From Thomasclavelia sp. (GTDB lineage: Bacteria > Bacillota_I > Bacilli_A > Erysipelotrichales > Coprobacillaceae): DNA of 43,974 bases. The notes under the pieces are model-generated. The model saw nothing but the letters and a program-made list of their open reading frames with translations. It made no database searches and was not told the DNA's origin. Positions 24,488 to 33,262 of the stretch are shown one piece after another. How positions within the stretch are numbered: position 1 is the stretch's first letter; every line of letters begins with the position of its first letter. Both the position numbers and the translations under genes were made by a program. Where the stretch lies: contig JAHHSU010000005.1 in assembly GCA_020025035.1 (NCBI GenBank), forward strand, positions 1 to 43,974, given 5' to 3'.

Positions 24488-25819
24488 ATGTTTAAAAAAT
24501 TTGAAGCATTTATGAATAAATGGTTAATGCCTTTTGCTCGTAAGGTTGATAAGCAACGACATTTAAGTGCAATTAAGGCATCTATGGTTGCAATGACACC
24601 TTTTACAATTTTAGGAAGTTTCTTTGCGATACTTCCAGCATTACCAAATATGATAGGTATTAACAATCCAGTTAGTCAATTTATTATAAATAATGCAGAG
24701 TTATTTGATTTACCTGTGACATTGTCCATTGGGATGATGAGTTTGTATGTAACAATGTGTATTGCATATAATTTAGGAAATCATTATAAATTATATATTC
24801 CTGGATGTATTTCATTATCTACGTTTGCATTTTTATGTGTTGCTGTAGAAGTAGTTGATGGAGGAATAAGTATTACTAATTTTGGTGCAAAAGGGTTATT
24901 TTGTGCAATGTTAGTTGGAATGGGTGCTACTGAATTATATCGTTTATGTAAAGAAAAAAATCTTACAATTCGAATGCCAGAAGGAGTGCCAGATTTTGTT
25001 TCAAAATCATTTGAATTAATTCCAACAACAATTATTGTGGCTGGTACTTTTATTCTTGTTCGTTTTGTATCATTAAATGTATTTCATTCATTACCACCTC
25101 AAATTTTAACAATCTTTTTATCTCCATTAGTTGGTTCAATGGATAATCCATGGGCAGTATTATTCTTACACTTTATGATCTGCTTAATCTTCTTTTTTGG
25201 GATTCACTCTTCTGTTTTTGGTCCAATTACACGTCCAATTATGGCAACATTTATTGCAGAAAATATTGCAGCAATGCAAGCTGGACAACCTTTACCACAT
25301 TTTTATACAGCTGGTACATCTAGTGCATTTTTTGGATTTACAGGTGCAGGAATTACTATTGGTTGTGTAGTTGCATGTATGATGTCTAAATCTAAACGTT
25401 ATAAAAAAATTGGTCAGGTTTCGTTATTTCCATCATTATTTGGTATTAATGAGCCAATATTATTTGGTGCTCCAATTATTTTAAATCCTATTATGTTTAT
25501 CCCATTTGTATTTGGTGGTGCAATTATAGGAACTTTACCAATGTTTTTAATGCATTATGGCTTATTAGGTAAACCATTTTTCGATCCACCTTATGTTGGT
25601 GTTTTCTTAGAAGGATTTTTAACAAATGGAGATTGGCGAGTATTCCTTGTGTGTGGATTACAGTTGATATTAGCAATTTTAGTTTATTATCCTTTCTTTA
25701 AAATTATGGAAAGACAAGAATTAAAAGAAGAAGCAAGTCGAAAAGAAAAAGAAGAGATCAAGCAAATATTTAGTGAAAAAGACAACGATATTTTAAATGA
25801 ATTAGATTTAGATTTTTAA
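24488..25819 (+). CDS. PTS EIIC permease, lactose/cellobiose family
   Basis: A 443-residue membrane permease of the CelB type with about ten helices. It starts FMNKWLMPFARKVDKQRHL, as in the family. GIHSSVFGPITRPIM and SLFGINEPILFGAPIILNP, with the conserved NEP motif, surround the sugar site. A charged cytoplasmic tail closes it. The ribosome site is an unusual G run (GGGGGGGAG) 7 bases before the ATG. A hairpin begins at the stop codon, which may lower expression of the genes behind. Confidence 0.95.
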   Translation: MFKKFEAFMNKWLMPFARKVDKQRHLSAIKASMVAMTPFTILGSFFAILPALPNMIGINNPVSQFIINNAELFDLPVTLSIGMMSLYVTMCIAYNLGNHYKLYIPGCISLSTFAFLCVAVEVVDGGISITNFGAKGLFCAMLVGMGATELYRLCKEKNLTIRMPEGVPDFVSKSFELIPTTIIVAGTFILVRFVSLNVFHSLPPQILTIFLSPLVGSMDNPWAVLFLHFMICLIFFFGIHSSVFGPITRPIMATFIAENIAAMQAGQPLPHFYTAGTSSAFFGFTGAGITIGCVVACMMSKSKRYKKIGQVSLFPSLFGINEPILFGAPIILNPIMFIPFVFGGAIIGTLPMFLMHYGLLGKPFFDPPYVGVFLEGFLTNGDWRVFLVCGLQLILAILVYYPFFKIMERQELKEEASRKEKEEIKQIFSEKDNDILNELDLDF

Positions 25820-25846
25820 AAGGCAATTATTATATTGCCTTTATTA
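25819..25846 (+). terminator. intra-operon hairpin after EIIC
   Basis: Stem AAAGGCAAT/ATTGCCTTT (25819-25827 with 25834-25842) is followed by a mixed ATTATT tail. It is weaker than a full terminator and probably attenuates or stabilises the message between the PTS genes and the M24/lyase genes. Confidence 0.6.
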
Positions 25847-25861
25847 TTAGGAGGAAGCAAA

Positions 25862-26929
25862 ATGGATAGAACTAAAAAGTTTACTCAAGTATGCCTAGAA
25901 CGTCAATTAGATGCAGTATTGATTCATAGTAAAACAAACAAACAATATCTTGGTGCATTAACTGGAAGTGGAGTAAAGGTTTTAATCACTAAAGATAAAG
26001 TGTACCAAATTATGGATGGTAGATATATTAATGAAGCAAAGATAAAGACTCCTACATTTAACAATATTGTATATAAGCAAGGATCATCTTATATAGATGC
26101 AGTAAAAGAAATAGTTGGTACAAATGCAGTGATTGGGATTGAGGGGAATCATGTTAGTGCATGTGAATATCATCAAATGCTCCAATCAAACTTGAATATA
26201 GAGTTATTATCAAATGATTTAGAAATCATAAGAAGATGTAAAGATGAAAATGAAATTGCTTGTATTAAAGAAGCATGCAAGATTACAGATCAAGTTTTTG
26301 AAGAACTACTTAAATTGATTAAAGTAGGAATGAGTGAAATAGAAATAGCTAATCATATCGAATTTTTAGCTAAACAAAATGGTGCTACATCAATGGCATT
26401 TGATACTATTGTAGTTTCTGGTACTAGAGGTGCATTACCACATGGAAGACCTACTAGTAAACGAGTAGAAAAAAATGAAATGGTTACAATAGATTTTGGA
26501 GTAGTATATCATGGTTATCAATCTGATATGACTCGAACAATATGCATAGGTAAACCTAAAGATGAATTAAAAAAAATCTATGATATTGTTTGTCATGCAC
26601 AATGTGCAGGTATTCAATATATTAAACCAGGTATTACTGGAAAAGAAGTAGATCAATATGTTCGTGATATTATTGAAAAAGCAGGATATGGAAAGTATTT
26701 TACGCATGGATTAGGTCATGGTATTGGATTAGGTGGAGGAGAATTACCTTTACTAAATCAATATAGTGAAACTGTATTAGAAGAAGGCATGGTGATGTCT
26801 TGTGAACCAGGGATTTATATTCCTAATGTTGGTGGAGTAAGAATTGAAGATGATGTTGTTATTCAAAATGGAAAAGCAGTAGTGTTAAATCAAACTACTA
26901 AAAAATTAATTATTCTTAAGGAGGATTAG
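25862..26929 (+). CDS. M24-family Xaa-Pro-type peptidase
   Basis: A 355-residue creatinase-fold metallopeptidase. An N-terminal creatinase-like domain (1-125) precedes the catalytic domain. Metal ligands are visible: Asp in TIDFG, Asp in SDMTRTI, His in THGLGHGIGL, Glu in CEPGIYI and Glu in RIEDDV. The ATG at 25862 follows AGGAGG. Family members cleave Xaa-Pro or N-terminal residues of short peptides. The pairing with an M42 peptidase and PTS genes parallels E. coli ypdF-ypdE beside fryABC. It ends 3 bases before the lyase gene. Confidence 0.9.
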   Translation: MDRTKKFTQVCLERQLDAVLIHSKTNKQYLGALTGSGVKVLITKDKVYQIMDGRYINEAKIKTPTFNNIVYKQGSSYIDAVKEIVGTNAVIGIEGNHVSACEYHQMLQSNLNIELLSNDLEIIRRCKDENEIACIKEACKITDQVFEELLKLIKVGMSEIEIANHIEFLAKQNGATSMAFDTIVVSGTRGALPHGRPTSKRVEKNEMVTIDFGVVYHGYQSDMTRTICIGKPKDELKKIYDIVCHAQCAGIQYIKPGITGKEVDQYVRDIIEKAGYGKYFTHGLGHGIGLGGGELPLLNQYSETVLEEGMVMSCEPGIYIPNVGGVRIEDDVVIQNGKAVVLNQTTKKLIILKED

Positions 26930-26932
26930 CCC

Positions 26933-28117
26933 ATGAAATATAACTTTGACAAGGTAATTGATCGAAAAAAAAGTAAATGTAGAAAATGGGATAATGGTAT
27001 ACTTCAAAATAAATTTAATGTAGATCAAAATGCAATTCCAATGGATCTTGCTGACTTAGATTTTGAATGTGCTCCTGCTATTAAAAAAGCATTAGTTGAT
27101 CGTGCATTGTTAGGGGATTATGGTTATTCATATTGTTATGATGAGTATTATGATGCGGTTATTAACTGGAATAAAAGAAGATTTCATGTAGATATAAAAA
27201 AAGAGTGGATTAAGTTAACGTTTGGTACTTGTGGGACATTGCATTATATTGTTCAATGTTTTTGTAAACAAGGTGAAGCTGTAATGATTAATACACCTGC
27301 ATACGAACCTTTTGCTAAAGCGGTATATGAAGCAGGATGTCAACTAGTATGTAATCCATTAAAATTAGATAATATGAGATATTATTTTGATTTTAAGTTA
27401 ATGGAAAAGCAAATCGTAGAACAAAATGTTAAGTTATTTATACTATGCTCTCCACAAAACCCAAGTGGTAGAGTGTGGACAAAAGAAGAGTTACACAAGC
27501 TAAGTGAAATATGTATAAAACATGATGTATTAGTGGTTTGTGATGAAATACATCGAGACATTGTGTTTAAAAAGGATAGTTTTACTACGTTATGGAATGC
27601 ACATGAAGATATTATTCATCACTCTATTATGTGTGTATCACCAAATAAAGGATTTAATTTAGGTGGATTAAAATCAAGTTACATTATAATAGAAAACAGT
27701 AACATACGTCAAAAAATGTTAGAGTATCTTGAAAAAGTATATGTTACAAGTCCTCATGTTTTTGTCATTCCAGCAACTATTGCAGCTTATAATGAGAGTG
27801 AAGAATGGTTAGATCAATTAACAAAATATATTGAAGAAAACTTTGAGATTCTTTATCACTGGTTTGAAAAATATATGCCAAAAGCAAAAGTAATGAAAGC
27901 AGATTCTAGTTTTTTATCATGGATTAATGTAAGTGATGTTTTTGAAAACGAGAATCAAATGCAAGAATTTTTTGTAAAAGCTAATCTAACAATGGTAGTA
28001 GGAAGTTATTTTGTTGCTGATGGATTAGGTTGGGTAAGATTAAATGTTGGTACACAAAAAGAAATATTAATCGAAGCATTAAATAGAATGCAAGCTGTCT
28101 TAGAACACAATATGTAA
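26933..28117 (+). CDS. PatB/MalY-type PLP enzyme, probable cystathionine beta-lyase
   Basis: A 394-residue fold-type I aminotransferase-like enzyme. Seen: DLADLDFECAPAI near the N-terminus (the MalY/PatB start), FGTCGTLHYIV, SPQNPSGRVW, VCDEIHRDIV with the PLP Asp, SPNKGFNLGGLKSS with the Schiff-base Lys, and RLNVGT with the carboxylate Arg near the end. Family members cleave C-S bonds of cystathionine, cysteine and cysteine S-conjugates to pyruvate, ammonia and a thiol. Last in the PTS-peptidase operon, it would take a Cys-containing product released by the two peptidases (inference). A terminator follows. Confidence 0.88.
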   Translation: MKYNFDKVIDRKKSKCRKWDNGILQNKFNVDQNAIPMDLADLDFECAPAIKKALVDRALLGDYGYSYCYDEYYDAVINWNKRRFHVDIKKEWIKLTFGTCGTLHYIVQCFCKQGEAVMINTPAYEPFAKAVYEAGCQLVCNPLKLDNMRYYFDFKLMEKQIVEQNVKLFILCSPQNPSGRVWTKEELHKLSEICIKHDVLVVCDEIHRDIVFKKDSFTTLWNAHEDIIHHSIMCVSPNKGFNLGGLKSSYIIIENSNIRQKMLEYLEKVYVTSPHVFVIPATIAAYNESEEWLDQLTKYIEENFEILYHWFEKYMPKAKVMKADSSFLSWINVSDVFENENQMQEFFVKANLTMVVGSYFVADGLGWVRLNVGTQKEILIEALNRMQAVLEHNM

Positions 28118-28121
28118 TATA

Positions 28122-28158
28122 AAAAATACAAAATGTATCATTCATTTTGTATTTTTTT
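28122..28158 (+). terminator. terminator of the PTS-peptidase operon
   Basis: Stem TACAAAATG/CATTTTGTA (28127-28135 with 28143-28151) has A-rich left and T-rich right flanks, giving seven T residues. Confidence 0.88.
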
Positions 28159-28253
28159 ATACTTCATCATACTAGAAGATATATCAAAATATAGTAAAAC
28201 AACAATTAATCAAACCAAAAAAGATGTAATTATGTGTATAAAATTTACGTTTC

Positions 28254-28279
28254 ATACTGACACTTACTATTGCAATTTA
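28254..28279. repeat. 26-bp dispersed direct repeat, copy 2
   Basis: Identical to 27-52, and about 80 bases upstream of the PBP start. In the PBP frame it translates as part of HTDTYYCNL, the same peptide as copy 1, but that stretch lies upstream of the PBP ribosome site and is probably untranslated. Confidence 0.6.
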
Positions 28280-28357
28280 ATTGTGGTATCTTTTACAGCG
28301 TATTTAATTTACTTCATTAAAAAAATAATATATAATATTTTAATAAAGGAGATGATC

Positions 28358-30424
28358 ATGTTGTTTAATAATAAAAAGTCAGATACACATAAATTCTCCG
28401 GTTCGTATTTTTTTGATGGATATAATGATGAGAAAAAAAGAGAGCGAAGAAAAAAAGAAAATGAGGTGACTAGAAGAATAATAGGATTAATATTTTTTAT
28501 TCTTGTTGTGGCATCTTTAATTGGTGTACGTATGTATTATTTACAAGTTGTACAAAATGGTTATTATGAAAGTAAATTGATCACTTATCAACGAACAGAA
28601 AAAAATAGTGATGTACCTAGAGGTACTATTACAGATCGTAATGGTATAGTTTTAGCAAATAGTAAGTCTACTAATGTTATTGTCTATTATGCTCCTAAAG
28701 GTATTGATTCTAAAACTGAATTAATGATGGCCGGAGTTTTATCTGATTATTTTACTGCTAATCGTTTTAATATAAAATTAAGAGATAAAAAGGATTGTTT
28801 TATATTAGCTTTTCCTAAAGAAGCAAGTGCATTAGTTACTAAGGAAGAAAAAGCAACGCTTACAGATGAAGAATTATATCAATTAGAATTGGATCGTATT
28901 AGTGAAACAATGATTGATGAAAAATTAGATGCTCAACAATTAGTTCAGTATTATATTTATTTTTTAATGAAAAATACAAATATTTATGGACATGTCATTA
29001 TTGAGAATGCAACAGTAGAAGATATTAGTTTTATTAGCGAAAGAAAAGATGTTTTAAAAGGGTTCATTTTTTCTTATGATTATGTAAGAGAATATAATTA
29101 TGGGGATAATATGAAGGATGTATTAGGAAGTCTTTCTACAAAGAAAAATGGTATTCCAAAGAACGAATCAAATCGTTTATTAGCAGCTGACTATATGATG
29201 AATTCAAGAATTGGAACATCTGGATTAGAAAAAGAATATGAGCAAATATTAGGAGGACAACCTTCTGTTTATAATATTTCTTATGATATTAATACTGGAG
29301 AGCCTATTATTAACCAAATAAAACCTGGAGAAAAAGGATCTGATTTACGTTTAGCAATTGATTGGGAATTACAAGAAATTGCTGATCAAAAAATGGAACA
29401 AATACTTAAAGCTAATATAAACAAGCCATATTTTGATCGTTTATTTTTTACTTTGATGGATCCTAACACTGGAGATGTTTTAGTAATGGCTGGAAAGTAT
29501 ATTGATAAAAAAACAGGAGAAATTATAGATTATGCTTCTGGTAATTATTTAGAGGCATTTCCATATGGTTCAACTGTAAAAGGTGCTACAATTTATATGG
29601 GGCATAAACGTCATTTAATTCAACCAAATGAAGTTATTAATGATACTTCTGAAGGGATTGTAATTCAAGGGACAAAACCTAAAAAATCATATAAAGCTTT
29701 AGGACCTGTTAGTGATATTACAGCTTTAGCAAAATCTTCTAACGTTTATATGTTTCATATTGCAATGCGCTTAGGAGGAGCGAATTATATTCCTAATAAA
29801 CCATTAAGTATTGATAAAGAAGCTTTTTCAAAGTTAAGAAAAGATTTTGGAGAATTAGGTTTAGGCGTAAAAACAGGAATTGATGTACCTCATGAGGAAT
29901 TAGGATATCGAGGAGAGAGTCAAGCTCCAGGGTTATTATTAGATGCATGTATTGGACAATATGATAATTATACCACTGTACAAGTTGCTCAATATGCTTC
30001 TACTTTAGCAAATGGTGGTAAAAGAATAAAACCAAGACTTGCTATTGATGCTTCGTTAACTGTTGACAATAGATCATACCAAACATTTAGTAATAATATT
30101 GAAGTATTAGATGATAATTCTGATCAAGTAGTAGCATTTGATCAAATTAGAAAAGGTTTTAGAGAAACAGTAGTTTCAGGTTTAGCGTCTAAGTATAATA
30201 CAAAGCCATATGAATTAGCAGCTAAGACTGGTACAGCAGAAGTATTTGATTATGCTAGTGGGAAGGATTATTCTAACTTAGCATTTTGTGGATTTGCTCC
30301 ATACCAGCATCCACAAGTAGCTTTTGCTTCAATTGCTCCTAGATTTGATTCTGGTGGTAGTCCTCAACAAGAAGTTGCAATTTCAGTTTTAGATCGATAT
30401 TTTGAAAAATATGGGATTAAATAA
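28358..30424 (+). CDS. class B penicillin-binding protein (PBP2/MrdA-like transpeptidase)
   Basis: A 688-residue DD-transpeptidase that cross-links peptidoglycan. Start ATG at 28358 with AAAGGAG 6 bases before. The frame is open back to 28133, but that part begins inside a terminator stem and has no ribosome site. A cytoplasmic basic stretch (RKKENEVTRR), one TM helix (about 42-62), a PBP dimer domain (about 75-340, with RGTITDRNG) and the transpeptidase domain follow. Active-site motifs are STVK (Ser405-Lys408), SSN (460-462) and KTGT (623-626). The single anchor and absence of a glycosyltransferase make it class B. The partner SEDS protein is not in the window. Confidence 0.93.
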   Translation: MLFNNKKSDTHKFSGSYFFDGYNDEKKRERRKKENEVTRRIIGLIFFILVVASLIGVRMYYLQVVQNGYYESKLITYQRTEKNSDVPRGTITDRNGIVLANSKSTNVIVYYAPKGIDSKTELMMAGVLSDYFTANRFNIKLRDKKDCFILAFPKEASALVTKEEKATLTDEELYQLELDRISETMIDEKLDAQQLVQYYIYFLMKNTNIYGHVIIENATVEDISFISERKDVLKGFIFSYDYVREYNYGDNMKDVLGSLSTKKNGIPKNESNRLLAADYMMNSRIGTSGLEKEYEQILGGQPSVYNISYDINTGEPIINQIKPGEKGSDLRLAIDWELQEIADQKMEQILKANINKPYFDRLFFTLMDPNTGDVLVMAGKYIDKKTGEIIDYASGNYLEAFPYGSTVKGATIYMGHKRHLIQPNEVINDTSEGIVIQGTKPKKSYKALGPVSDITALAKSSNVYMFHIAMRLGGANYIPNKPLSIDKEAFSKLRKDFGELGLGVKTGIDVPHEELGYRGESQAPGLLLDACIGQYDNYTTVQVAQYASTLANGGKRIKPRLAIDASLTVDNRSYQTFSNNIEVLDDNSDQVVAFDQIRKGFRETVVSGLASKYNTKPYELAAKTGTAEVFDYASGKDYSNLAFCGFAPYQHPQVAFASIAPRFDSGGSPQQEVAISVLDRYFEKYGIK

Positions 30425-30497
30425 AAAAAACTAGCATTCAAATCAAAAATGTGCTATGATTACAAAGGAGTTTATCAATGGCATGGAGGTGTAACAA

Positions 30498-30647
30498 ATG
30501 AGAGAAAACATTACTTTAAAATGTACAGAATGTGGTGAAGAAAACTATATTAACACTAAAAATAAAAGAAATCACCCTGATCGTATGGAAGTGAATAAAT
30601 ACTGTCCAAGATGTAATAAAAAAACTGTGCATAAAGAGAAGAAATAG
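30498..30647 (+). CDS. rpmG: 50S ribosomal protein L33
   Basis: A 49-residue small basic protein starting MRENITLKCTECGEENY. It has two CxxC pairs (CTEC and CPRC), so this is the zinc-binding (C+) type of L33. The ATG follows TGGAGGTG by 6 bases. A TATGAT (30455-30460) may be its -10 box. It lies alone between the PBP gene and a strong terminator. In bacteria with C- paralogues, the C+ form is repressed by Zur in zinc-rich cells; no Zur box was recognised here. Confidence 0.93.
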   Translation: MRENITLKCTECGEENYINTKNKRNHPDRMEVNKYCPRCNKKTVHKEKK

Positions 30648-30653
30648 ATATAT

Positions 30654-30681
30654 AAAAAGAGTGGAAACACTCTTTTTATTT
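30654..30681 (+). terminator. rpmG terminator
   Basis: Perfect stem AAAAAGAGTG/CACTCTTTTT with a GAAA loop and a T-rich tail, just after the rpmG stop. Confidence 0.9.
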
Positions 30682-30709
30682 CATTTACTAGATAAAAAGG
30701 AGGAATGGT

Positions 30710-31330
30710 ATGATGATAGACATAAAAAAATTTGTTTTAGGTTCATTTCAAACAAATTGTTATATTGTATATAAGGACAATAATGCAATTGTTATTGATC
30801 CAGGAGATGACGCTAAAAAAATAAAGAAATTTTTATTAGAGAATCAATTAAATCTATTAGCAATTTTACTAACTCATGGACACTGTGATCATATTGGAGC
30901 AGTAGATACATTGTATCAAGAGTACAAGTGTGAGATATATTTGCATGAAGAAGACCATATTTATTTAACTGATCCTAAATATAATTTATCCACAATGTTA
31001 TCTTTGCCATTAATAATTCATTCTCCTGTAAAAAAAGCACCTAATAATATTAAAATAGGTCAATTTAATATTTCCTTTATTCATTTACCTGGTCATACAC
31101 CTGGAAGTTGTATGATTGAATTTGTTGATGAAGGGATTATTTTTAGTGGGGATGTTTTATTTAAAGGAAGTATTGGTAGATATGATTTTCCACTTTCTTC
31201 TAAACATGATACATGCATGACAATTAAACGATTATATGATTATGATCATGATGCCATTGTATATCCAGGACATGGAGAAAGTACAAGTATAAATAACGAG
31301 AAACAAAATAATCCTTTCTTTACTATGTAA
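30710..31330 (+). CDS. metallo-beta-lactamase-fold hydrolase (glyoxalase II-like)
   Basis: A 206-residue cytoplasmic hydrolase. The metal motif THGHCDHIG (HxHxDH), then LPGHTPGS (His), FSGDVLFKGSIGR (Asp) and a late YPGHGEST (His) are all present. The layout and length match YqgX-type proteins, related to hydroxyacylglutathione hydrolases but shorter; the natural thioester substrate is not known. AAAGGAGG lies before the ATG at 30710, and an ATG at 30713 is an equal alternative. The stop codon is part of a bidirectional terminator shared with the convergent asnB-like gene. Confidence 0.9.
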   Translation: MMIDIKKFVLGSFQTNCYIVYKDNNAIVIDPGDDAKKIKKFLLENQLNLLAILLTHGHCDHIGAVDTLYQEYKCEIYLHEEDHIYLTDPKYNLSTMLSLPLIIHSPVKKAPNNIKIGQFNISFIHLPGHTPGSCMIEFVDEGIIFSGDVLFKGSIGRYDFPLSSKHDTCMTIKRLYDYDHDAIVYPGHGESTSINNEKQNNPFFTM

Positions 31331-31349
31331 AAGCGCAGTGCGCTTTTTT
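31328..31349 (+). terminator. bidirectional terminator between the hydrolase and the asnB-like gene
   Basis: Stem AAAAGCGC/GCGCTTTT (31329-31336 with 31340-31347) with a 3-base loop gives T runs in both directions, between two convergent genes. Confidence 0.85.
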
Positions 31350-33117
31350 ATATTTCTAATTGTATATGATACAATTTTCCCCATAAATATATTTGATATA
31401 AATAGGCGATAAATTGTGGTCCCATCATTAATTGTCCAAACCATGGATATTTAAATGAATCTCCCTTTGTTTTGATTAATTGATTTAACGCTTCTACATC
31501 AAATAATTGCAATAATATATTTTGATCATCTTGAAGGCTATCTTGAAGTAACTTTGTAATCATGTTTGTATAAATTGGGGAATGTGTTTTAGGATATGGG
31601 TTCTTTTTTCTATGAAGAATTTGATCAGGAAGTTCATTTTGGAATGCATCTCGTAAAAGTGCTTTTTCTTGATTATCTTGGTATAAATAATCCCATGGTA
31701 TATTATAAACATATTCGATTAGTTTTTTTGATGCAAAAGGAACTCGACATTCGATATTAGCCATGGCTGTTTGAGTATTTCCACGAGTTAACAAGTTTTG
31801 CATAAACCATTCACTACATAGATAAATCATTTTTTGTTTACGTCTATCAATTGGATTGTCGTTTGTATATTCAATTTCACTCATTGTATTTTGATATGCA
31901 TTTTGTACATATTCTTGGATTGGTAAATCTTTAATATTATCTTTTAGTAAGGAGATTCTTTTATCTAAATCTAATAACCATGGAAAACCATCTTTAGAGT
32001 ATAATTCTTCTTTATAAAACCAAGGATAACCACCAAATATTTCATCTGCACACTCTCCTGAAAGCACTACTTGATGTTGTTTAGAAATTAGTTTAGAAAA
32101 ACAATAGAAACTACTATCTATATCTGCCATACCTGGCATATCTCTAGCAATAAGTGCTTCTTTTAAATGATTAATTAAATCTTCTTGTGTTAATACAATT
32201 TTATGATGATTTGTGTTGTATTTATTTACAATTAAATCAATGTAATAATCATCACGAGAAGATTGATATTCATTTGCTTTAAAATTCTTTTCTTCGTCTT
32301 CATAGGTGATAGAATAAGTATCTAAATTTGGATTAAAGTTAGTACAAATACTACTAATAATACTTGAATCTACACCTCCAGAAAGCATAGATGCTACTTC
32401 ATGTTTAGAATCAAGTTGATGCATAATAGATTCTACTAGTAAATTTCTAACAGTTGATTTAGTTGTTTGATAATCATCTTGATGTTGTTTAGCTTTTAAT
32501 TTAAAATATCGCTTAATTTGTAATCCTGATTTTGTAAAGGTAAAGTAGTGACCAGGTCGTAAACTAAGTATATCTTTATAAATCGTCTTTCCAGGTGTAG
32601 TACTAGGACCTAATCCTAATAGTTCTAATAATCCAGTTTGATTAACGATTGCATATTCTAGATAGGATAGAATGCTTTTGATTGTAGAAGCAAATACTAA
32701 CGTATTGTCTTTATAGCTATAGTAAAGTGGTTTTACACCAAGATGATCTCTACAGCCAAATACTTCCTTGTTACTGTATACAACAAAACTAAATGCACCT
32801 TCTAGGTGATCAACACAGTGATGTTTTTGATCGATATAATTTAGTAGTGCTACATAGCTATCACTAGTATGTTCAAGATGATATCCTTTTGAAATAAGTG
32901 TTTGCATAATATAATCTTTATTGTAAATTTTTCCATCAAAAACAATAGAATACTTAGTTCCATTATAAGTGTAGGTACACAAAGATTCATTACTTCCTTG
33001 AGCTAATAATACATGTTTACGTGTTTTAAATTGATCATCATGAAACATATGACTAAATTTCGTTTGATATTTTTTGATATCCTCATTAAAATTAATTATC
33101 CCTTTAATTCCATACAT
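31348..33117 (-). CDS. asnB: AsnB-type asparagine synthetase with a dead glutaminase site
   Basis: Homologue of glutamine-hydrolysing asparagine synthetase, 589 residues. The start chosen is ATG at 33117, 6 bases after GAGGTG on the minus strand. In active enzymes residue 2 is the Cys nucleophile (MCG); here the codon is TAT, giving MYGIKGIINF, one base from TGT. The HRGPD region is not recognisable, and the substrate-binding NGEIYN has become DGKIYN. The rest of the N-terminal fold (RDHLGVKPLYY, about 123-133) is kept. The synthetase half is intact: ATP-pyrophosphatase loop SGGVDSS (246-252), LSGECADEIFGGYPW and a later RVPFASKKL. It is therefore probably ammonia-dependent, or has a different nitrogen donor or role. 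The symbol marks the family only. Confidence 0.85.
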   Translation of the reverse strand: MYGIKGIINFNEDIKKYQTKFSHMFHDDQFKTRKHVLLAQGSNESLCTYTYNGTKYSIVFDGKIYNKDYIMQTLISKGYHLEHTSDSYVALLNYIDQKHHCVDHLEGAFSFVVYSNKEVFGCRDHLGVKPLYYSYKDNTLVFASTIKSILSYLEYAIVNQTGLLELLGLGPSTTPGKTIYKDILSLRPGHYFTFTKSGLQIKRYFKLKAKQHQDDYQTTKSTVRNLLVESIMHQLDSKHEVASMLSGGVDSSIISSICTNFNPNLDTYSITYEDEEKNFKANEYQSSRDDYYIDLIVNKYNTNHHKIVLTQEDLINHLKEALIARDMPGMADIDSSFYCFSKLISKQHQVVLSGECADEIFGGYPWFYKEELYSKDGFPWLLDLDKRISLLKDNIKDLPIQEYVQNAYQNTMSEIEYTNDNPIDRRKQKMIYLCSEWFMQNLLTRGNTQTAMANIECRVPFASKKLIEYVYNIPWDYLYQDNQEKALLRDAFQNELPDQILHRKKNPYPKTHSPIYTNMITKLLQDSLQDDQNILLQLFDVEALNQLIKTKGDSFKYPWFGQLMMGPQFIAYLYQIYLWGKLYHIQLEI

Positions 33118-33262
33118 AAATTTCACCTCATATTAATGTATTCAATATTTAATAAAAAGTGAATTATTATTTTAAAACCGTTATTTTGGATTTTAATTAA
33201 TATTTTATGATAATTTATTTTGGTGATTACGATACAATAGGTATTGTAAATGAGGTGTAAAG

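Noticed and set aside
28133..28357. N-terminal extension of the PBP frame (75 extra codons)
   Set aside because: It starts inside the terminator of the preceding operon, has no ribosome site, and crosses the 26-bp repeat. A strong AAAGGAG precedes the ATG at 28358.
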